DNA of 40,303 nt, from contig JAHIUX010000046.1 of assembly GCA_018816765.1 (NCBI GenBank), positions 1-40,303 of the forward strand, read 5' to 3'. Position numbers and translations under genes: made by a program. The notes beneath the pieces are model-generated. The model was given only the letters and a program-made list of their open reading frames with translations, was not told the origin of the DNA and ran no database searches. This DNA is from Bacteroidota bacterium (GTDB lineage: Bacteria; Bacteroidota; Bacteroidia; Bacteroidales; F082). Shown here piece by piece: positions 36,938 to 40,303 of the stretch (its first letter is position 1; each line of letters opens with the position of its first letter).

Positions 36938-38860
36938 ATGATTTACGAAGTTTCAAATCTAGCTATATTCATATTTATATTTATTGTGGGCGTTGTACTG
37001 GGCTTATCGTTTTATTTTGCCCGGAAAACCAAATCAGCAGCCAGCTATTATGCTGCCGGAGGTAATATCCACTGGGGTGTAAACGGGATTGCTTTTGCCG
37101 GTGATTATTTGTCAGCAGCTTCATTTTTAGGAATATGCGGAATGATTGCCTTTTCGGGATATGATGGATTTCTCTATTCCATCGGATACCTGGCCGGATG
37201 GGTTGTGGCATTGTTTCTTGTGGCCGAACCACTCCGTAAACTTGGCAAATACACCTTCACTGATGCCCTTGATTCAAGGTTTAATTCAAAATCAATAAAA
37301 CTGACAGCTGCCATCAGCACCCTGATCGTTTCAGTTTTTTACCTGATTCCACAAATGGTAGGGGCAGGCGATTTGGTTGTTCCACTGCTCGGTTTGCCTC
37401 ACTGGATCGGTGTTGTCATTGTCGGCTCAATTGTCATTTTTATTGTGGCTACAGCCGGGATGACGTCCACTACCTATGTGCAATTCATCAAAGGAGCGCT
37501 GCTGGTGGTGTTTTCAAGCATACTCACTTTCTACATTCTTCAAAATGGCCTTTCGCTGAAACCAACAGAAAGTTATCATCAGTTTACCGAACTGAATGCA
37601 GTGGTCAGCAGCGATACAGTCGTAAGCGTTGAAGATGCAGATTATACTGTGAAAGCGACGGCTGTTGCCGGCAAAAACCTCTTTGTCAGACTGGAAAAAG
37701 ACGGTGCTGACCGTTGGTTCAAACTGAGCCGCAAGGATGATCAGACAACACTGTCCGAAGCCTTGTCAACAACGGACAAAGCGGATGGTACAAAATTGTT
37801 TAATGGAGCCACACAGGCCGAACGCAAGTTTTACCAGGTAGGTCACCTCAGTAAGATCATTGTTGATGGCAAGGAAGTGGATAAAACCGGTCCTGTGGGT
37901 CCATTTGAGTTTATCAAGATATTGGAAAACAGCGAGGTAATCCGCTTTTCGAAGGCTTCGTTCAGCGATGGCAGCGACAAGGTTACCGTTTGGTACCAGC
38001 AGCCTACAACCGGAAAAGACATCATGAAACCAGGTCTGAAGTATAAGCTCTCGAAAAAGGCGGGTGCAACTTTCTGGGATAAGATGAATTTCCTTTCGTT
38101 AATGCTGGCCCTTTTCCTCGGTACTTCGGCCCTGCCTCACATCCTGATCCGGTATTATACCGTACCCAGCCAACGTGCAGCACGCAAATCGACCATCGTA
38201 GCCATTGCGGCCATCGGATTTTTCTATATTCTCACCCTGTACATGGGCCTTGGCTCAATGATCGGCGGGGTACTCGATATGGAAAGCAGCAATATGTCTG
38301 GTCCATTATTAGCTAAATCCATTGGAGTCGGACTATTCTCCATTATTTCAGCCATTGCATTTGCTACCGTTCTTGGCACAGTAAGCGGACTCATTGTAGC
38401 TTCTTCCGGAGCCATTGCCCACGATTTCATTGATAAATACCTACAGGTTGAGATGAGCGACAAGGGAAAAGTGAAGGCAGGCAAACTGGCTGCCTTTGGT
38501 GTGGGCATCTTCGCCATCATCCTGGGGATATTGTTTAAGGGAATGAATGTTTCTTTCCTTGTCGGGCTTGCTTTTGCTGTGGCAGCTTCGGCAAACCTCC
38601 CGGCAATTTTATTCCTGCTTTTCTGGAAAAAAACAACCGCAAAGGGAATTGCATGGTCAATTGTTGTGGGAATTGTTTCATCAATTGGAATTATCTTATT
38701 TTCGCCGTCGATGTATGAGAAGTATGGACTTATTCCCAAGGATGCACCTATTCCGCTGGATAATCCCGGCGTGATATCGATCCCTTTGGCTGTGATTACC
38801 CTCGTCATTGTTTCCTTGCTAACACAAAAGGATAATTCGACAAAAGATTTTACCAAATAA
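36938..38860 (+). CDS. actP: Sodium:solute symporter, ActP-type, with a large extra loop
   Basis: A 640-residue SSS-family transporter, longer than the approximately 550 residues of E. coli ActP. Membrane helices begin at 6-26, and Gly-Gly-Asn-Ile-His-Trp-Gly-Val-Asn-Gly-Ile-Ala and Gly-Asp-Tyr-Leu-Ser-Ala-Ala-Ser (40-62) match the family. The sodium-site helix has Leu-Gly-Thr-Ser-Ala-Leu-Pro-His-Ile-Leu-Ile-Arg-Tyr-Tyr-Thr-Val-Pro (394-410), which is typical for acetate/glycolate-type permeases. Residues about 205-378 form a hydrophilic, strand-rich insert between membrane helices, probably on the outer side, accounting for the extra length. The likely substrate is acetate or another short carboxylate, by family and by the DUF485 neighbour; this is an inference. 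Confidence 0.88.
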   Translation: MIYEVSNLAIFIFIFIVGVVLGLSFYFARKTKSAASYYAAGGNIHWGVNGIAFAGDYLSAASFLGICGMIAFSGYDGFLYSIGYLAGWVVALFLVAEPLRKLGKYTFTDALDSRFNSKSIKLTAAISTLIVSVFYLIPQMVGAGDLVVPLLGLPHWIGVVIVGSIVIFIVATAGMTSTTYVQFIKGALLVVFSSILTFYILQNGLSLKPTESYHQFTELNAVVSSDTVVSVEDADYTVKATAVAGKNLFVRLEKDGADRWFKLSRKDDQTTLSEALSTTDKADGTKLFNGATQAERKFYQVGHLSKIIVDGKEVDKTGPVGPFEFIKILENSEVIRFSKASFSDGSDKVTVWYQQPTTGKDIMKPGLKYKLSKKAGATFWDKMNFLSLMLALFLGTSALPHILIRYYTVPSQRAARKSTIVAIAAIGFFYILTLYMGLGSMIGGVLDMESSNMSGPLLAKSIGVGLFSIISAIAFATVLGTVSGLIVASSGAIAHDFIDKYLQVEMSDKGKVKAGKLAAFGVGIFAIILGILFKGMNVSFLVGLAFAVAASANLPAILFLLFWKKTTAKGIAWSIVVGIVSSIGIILFSPSMYEKYGLIPKDAPIPLDNPGVISIPLAVITLVIVSLLTQKDNSTKDFTK

Positions 38861-38881
38861 AAAAATTCTAATTCGTTCAAT

Positions 38882-40186
38882 ATGAAAAAATTACTGCTTA
38901 CATTTCTGGTATTGGGTTCCATGGTGCTGCATGCACAGGAAAAAAAGGATGAACCCAAATTCGGGATTTCTTTCTCGGGCTTTCTGAAAACCGATTTCTT
39001 TTATGACTCAAGGCAAACAGTCAATATCCGTGAAGGACACTTTTTGTTGTATCCCGAAAATGAAAAGCCGGACCTGAATGGCAAAGACATCAACGGCAAG
39101 GACCGCTTTGGCATCCTCTCCATTCAAAGCCGCTTGACCGGAAAAATCACCGGACCCGATGTGTTTAAAGCAAAAACTTCAGGTTTGCTTGAAGCTGACT
39201 TTTTTGGCAATGAAAATGGCAATTTCAGTGATGTGAACGGCTTCAGGCTGCGTCACGCCGCCATCAAGCTCAATTGGCAAAACACCGAATTGCTGGTTGG
39301 ACAATACTGGCACCCGCTGTTTGTGACTGATTGTTTCCCCGATGTGGTTTCGTTCAACACCGGGGCTCCTTTCCAGGCTTTTGGCAGGCACCCGCAAATC
39401 AGGCTCACCCAGAAAGTTGACCGGCTGAAAATCATTTTTGCCCTGGCCGAACAGCGCGACTTCACGAGTACAGGCCCTGATGGCGGCAGCAACAAATACC
39501 TTTCAAATGCCGTTGTGCCCGACCTCAACCTGCATTTGCAATACAGTACCAGCTGGGACGAGAAGAAAGAGTTTTTGCTTGGCGTAGGTGGCGAATACAA
39601 AACACTGGTCCCAAGGCTTTCATCACAGATCGACAAAAACCTGAAAGATGGCGCTGACAGCATTTATTACGCCGGCGACCGTAAAGTTTCCACTTATGCC
39701 CTTACCGTTTATTCGAAACTAAAATTGAAACCGGTAACCATCAGGGCTTATGGTCTTTATGGCAGCAATTTGTTTGACCTCGCTATGTTGGGCGGCTATG
39801 CCGTAAGCTCAATTGCCGATGCCGCACAAAATCAGTTCGAATACGCTGGCACGAGAAACTTCTCCCTCTGGGGTGAAATTGCCACCAACGGCAAAATTCA
39901 GGCTGGTTTGTTTGGTGGCTATACCAAAAACCTGGGCACTGCTGATCCAAACCTGGGCACGTACTACAGCCGGGGTACAAACATCAATTATGTGTTCAGG
40001 CTTTCTCCAAGGTTCGTATACAACATTGAGAAATTCCGCATTGCTTCTGAATTTGAATACACGGCAGCGCAATATGGCAAAGCCAATGCTTCGGGCGAAG
40101 TGGATGCCAATCATGTCAATGTTTCGAACCTGAGGGTTCTGGTTGCATTTTACTATTTCTTTTCACAAGTGGGTACTAAAATTTAA
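38882..40186 (+). CDS. Outer-membrane porin (DcaP-like)
   Basis: A 434-residue protein with a signal peptide (residues 1-19, ending His-Ala-Gln) and a long beta-barrel of alternating strands. The segment Phe-Ser-Gly-Phe-Leu-Lys-Thr-Asp-Phe-Phe-Tyr-Asp after the signal, the Leu-Arg-His-Ala-Ala-Ile-Lys-Leu strand and Leu-Val-Gly-Gln-Tyr-Trp-His-Pro resemble DcaP-type trimeric porins for small organic acids. The C-terminus reads Phe-Tyr-Tyr-Phe-Phe-Ser-Gln-Val-Gly. It begins 21 bases after the symporter, so it likely provides the outer-membrane step for the same substrate. Bases 40187-40303 after it hold no gene or clear terminator. Confidence 0.8.
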   Translation: MKKLLLTFLVLGSMVLHAQEKKDEPKFGISFSGFLKTDFFYDSRQTVNIREGHFLLYPENEKPDLNGKDINGKDRFGILSIQSRLTGKITGPDVFKAKTSGLLEADFFGNENGNFSDVNGFRLRHAAIKLNWQNTELLVGQYWHPLFVTDCFPDVVSFNTGAPFQAFGRHPQIRLTQKVDRLKIIFALAEQRDFTSTGPDGGSNKYLSNAVVPDLNLHLQYSTSWDEKKEFLLGVGGEYKTLVPRLSSQIDKNLKDGADSIYYAGDRKVSTYALTVYSKLKLKPVTIRAYGLYGSNLFDLAMLGGYAVSSIADAAQNQFEYAGTRNFSLWGEIATNGKIQAGLFGGYTKNLGTADPNLGTYYSRGTNINYVFRLSPRFVYNIEKFRIASEFEYTAAQYGKANASGEVDANHVNVSNLRVLVAFYYFFSQVGTKI

Positions 40187-40303
40187 ACTACGTTCTTTGA
40201 AATCCTTTGTACATCGCACTTGTAGCGTTTTTTTTGACGGTGACGATTTGAATTGAAAAATGGATTTTTGCTTGATAAAAGCAGATATCCATGAATCAGG
40301 GCA

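Noticed and set aside
1-40303. CRISPR arrays, insertion sequences, prophage genes, toxin-antitoxin or known anti-phage defence genes
   Set aside because: I looked for evenly spaced repeats, transposase or integrase motifs, terminal inverted repeats and defence-type domains, and found none.

Overview
The window comes from a member of the Bacteroidota, probably a free-living Bacteroidales-type or related lineage. The evidence is consistent throughout: two secreted proteins end in type IX secretion (T9SS) sorting domains, the gliding/T9SS-associated pair gldE-gldD is present, a fused DAHP synthase/chorismate mutase and a tiny mS38-like basic protein occur, Shine-Dalgarno sequences are mostly absent, and at least a dozen intergenic sites match the Bacteroidota -7 promoter element TAnnTTTG. 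I see no rRNA, tRNA, CRISPR array or insertion sequence. Almost all the DNA is chromosomal core-type coding sequence. One AT-richer accessory-looking stretch (about 7.3-10.4 kb) and one simple-repeat spacer (about 11.5-11.7 kb) stand out.

Layout. 1-1.8 kb: a 5'-truncated unknown gene, a membrane-anchored thioredoxin, and a small outer-membrane barrel. 1.8-5.7 kb (minus): a degenerate PAP2-like membrane protein, sigma-54 (rpoN) and asnS. 6.1-7.3 kb: bifunctional DAHP synthase/chorismate mutase behind a promoter overlapped by a perfect inverted repeat. 7.3-14.1 kb (minus): a T9SS-exported beta-helix protein, an unknown lipoprotein, a CorA Mg2+ channel and a T9SS-exported M14 zinc carboxypeptidase. 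14.2-17.8 kb (minus): mutY-ssb-gldE-gldD. 17.9-25.2 kb (plus): HU, the mS38-like small protein, RNase G, trpS, hflX, lnt and dus.

25.3-31.9 kb holds the most interesting block. A membrane histidine kinase and an NtrC-type sigma-54 activator follow lnt and dus. After them comes a spacer with a 10-bp direct repeat at a 30-bp period, an inverted repeat between the copies, and about 100 bp further on a close match to a sigma-54 -24/-12 promoter. This promoter precedes a helical lipoprotein gene, two L,D-transpeptidase genes and a YkuD-like membrane protein with no cysteine. The lipoprotein and the first transpeptidase share a gapless homologous helical domain. I infer a sigma-54-dependent cell-envelope response module in which the two-component system drives a lipoprotein and peptidoglycan cross-linking or anchoring enzymes.

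32.1-40.2 kb: a Cache-PAS-PAS-CBS-DUF294 signalling protein. Then come a metallophosphoesterase and a Crp/Fnr regulator on the minus strand. Divergent from them is a DUF485-ActP-type symporter-porin operon. The Crp/Fnr-symporter intergenic region contains a 7-6-7 inverted repeat between the two divergent promoters, a likely Crp/Fnr operator. This block looks like a small-carboxylate (acetate-type) uptake and sensing locus.
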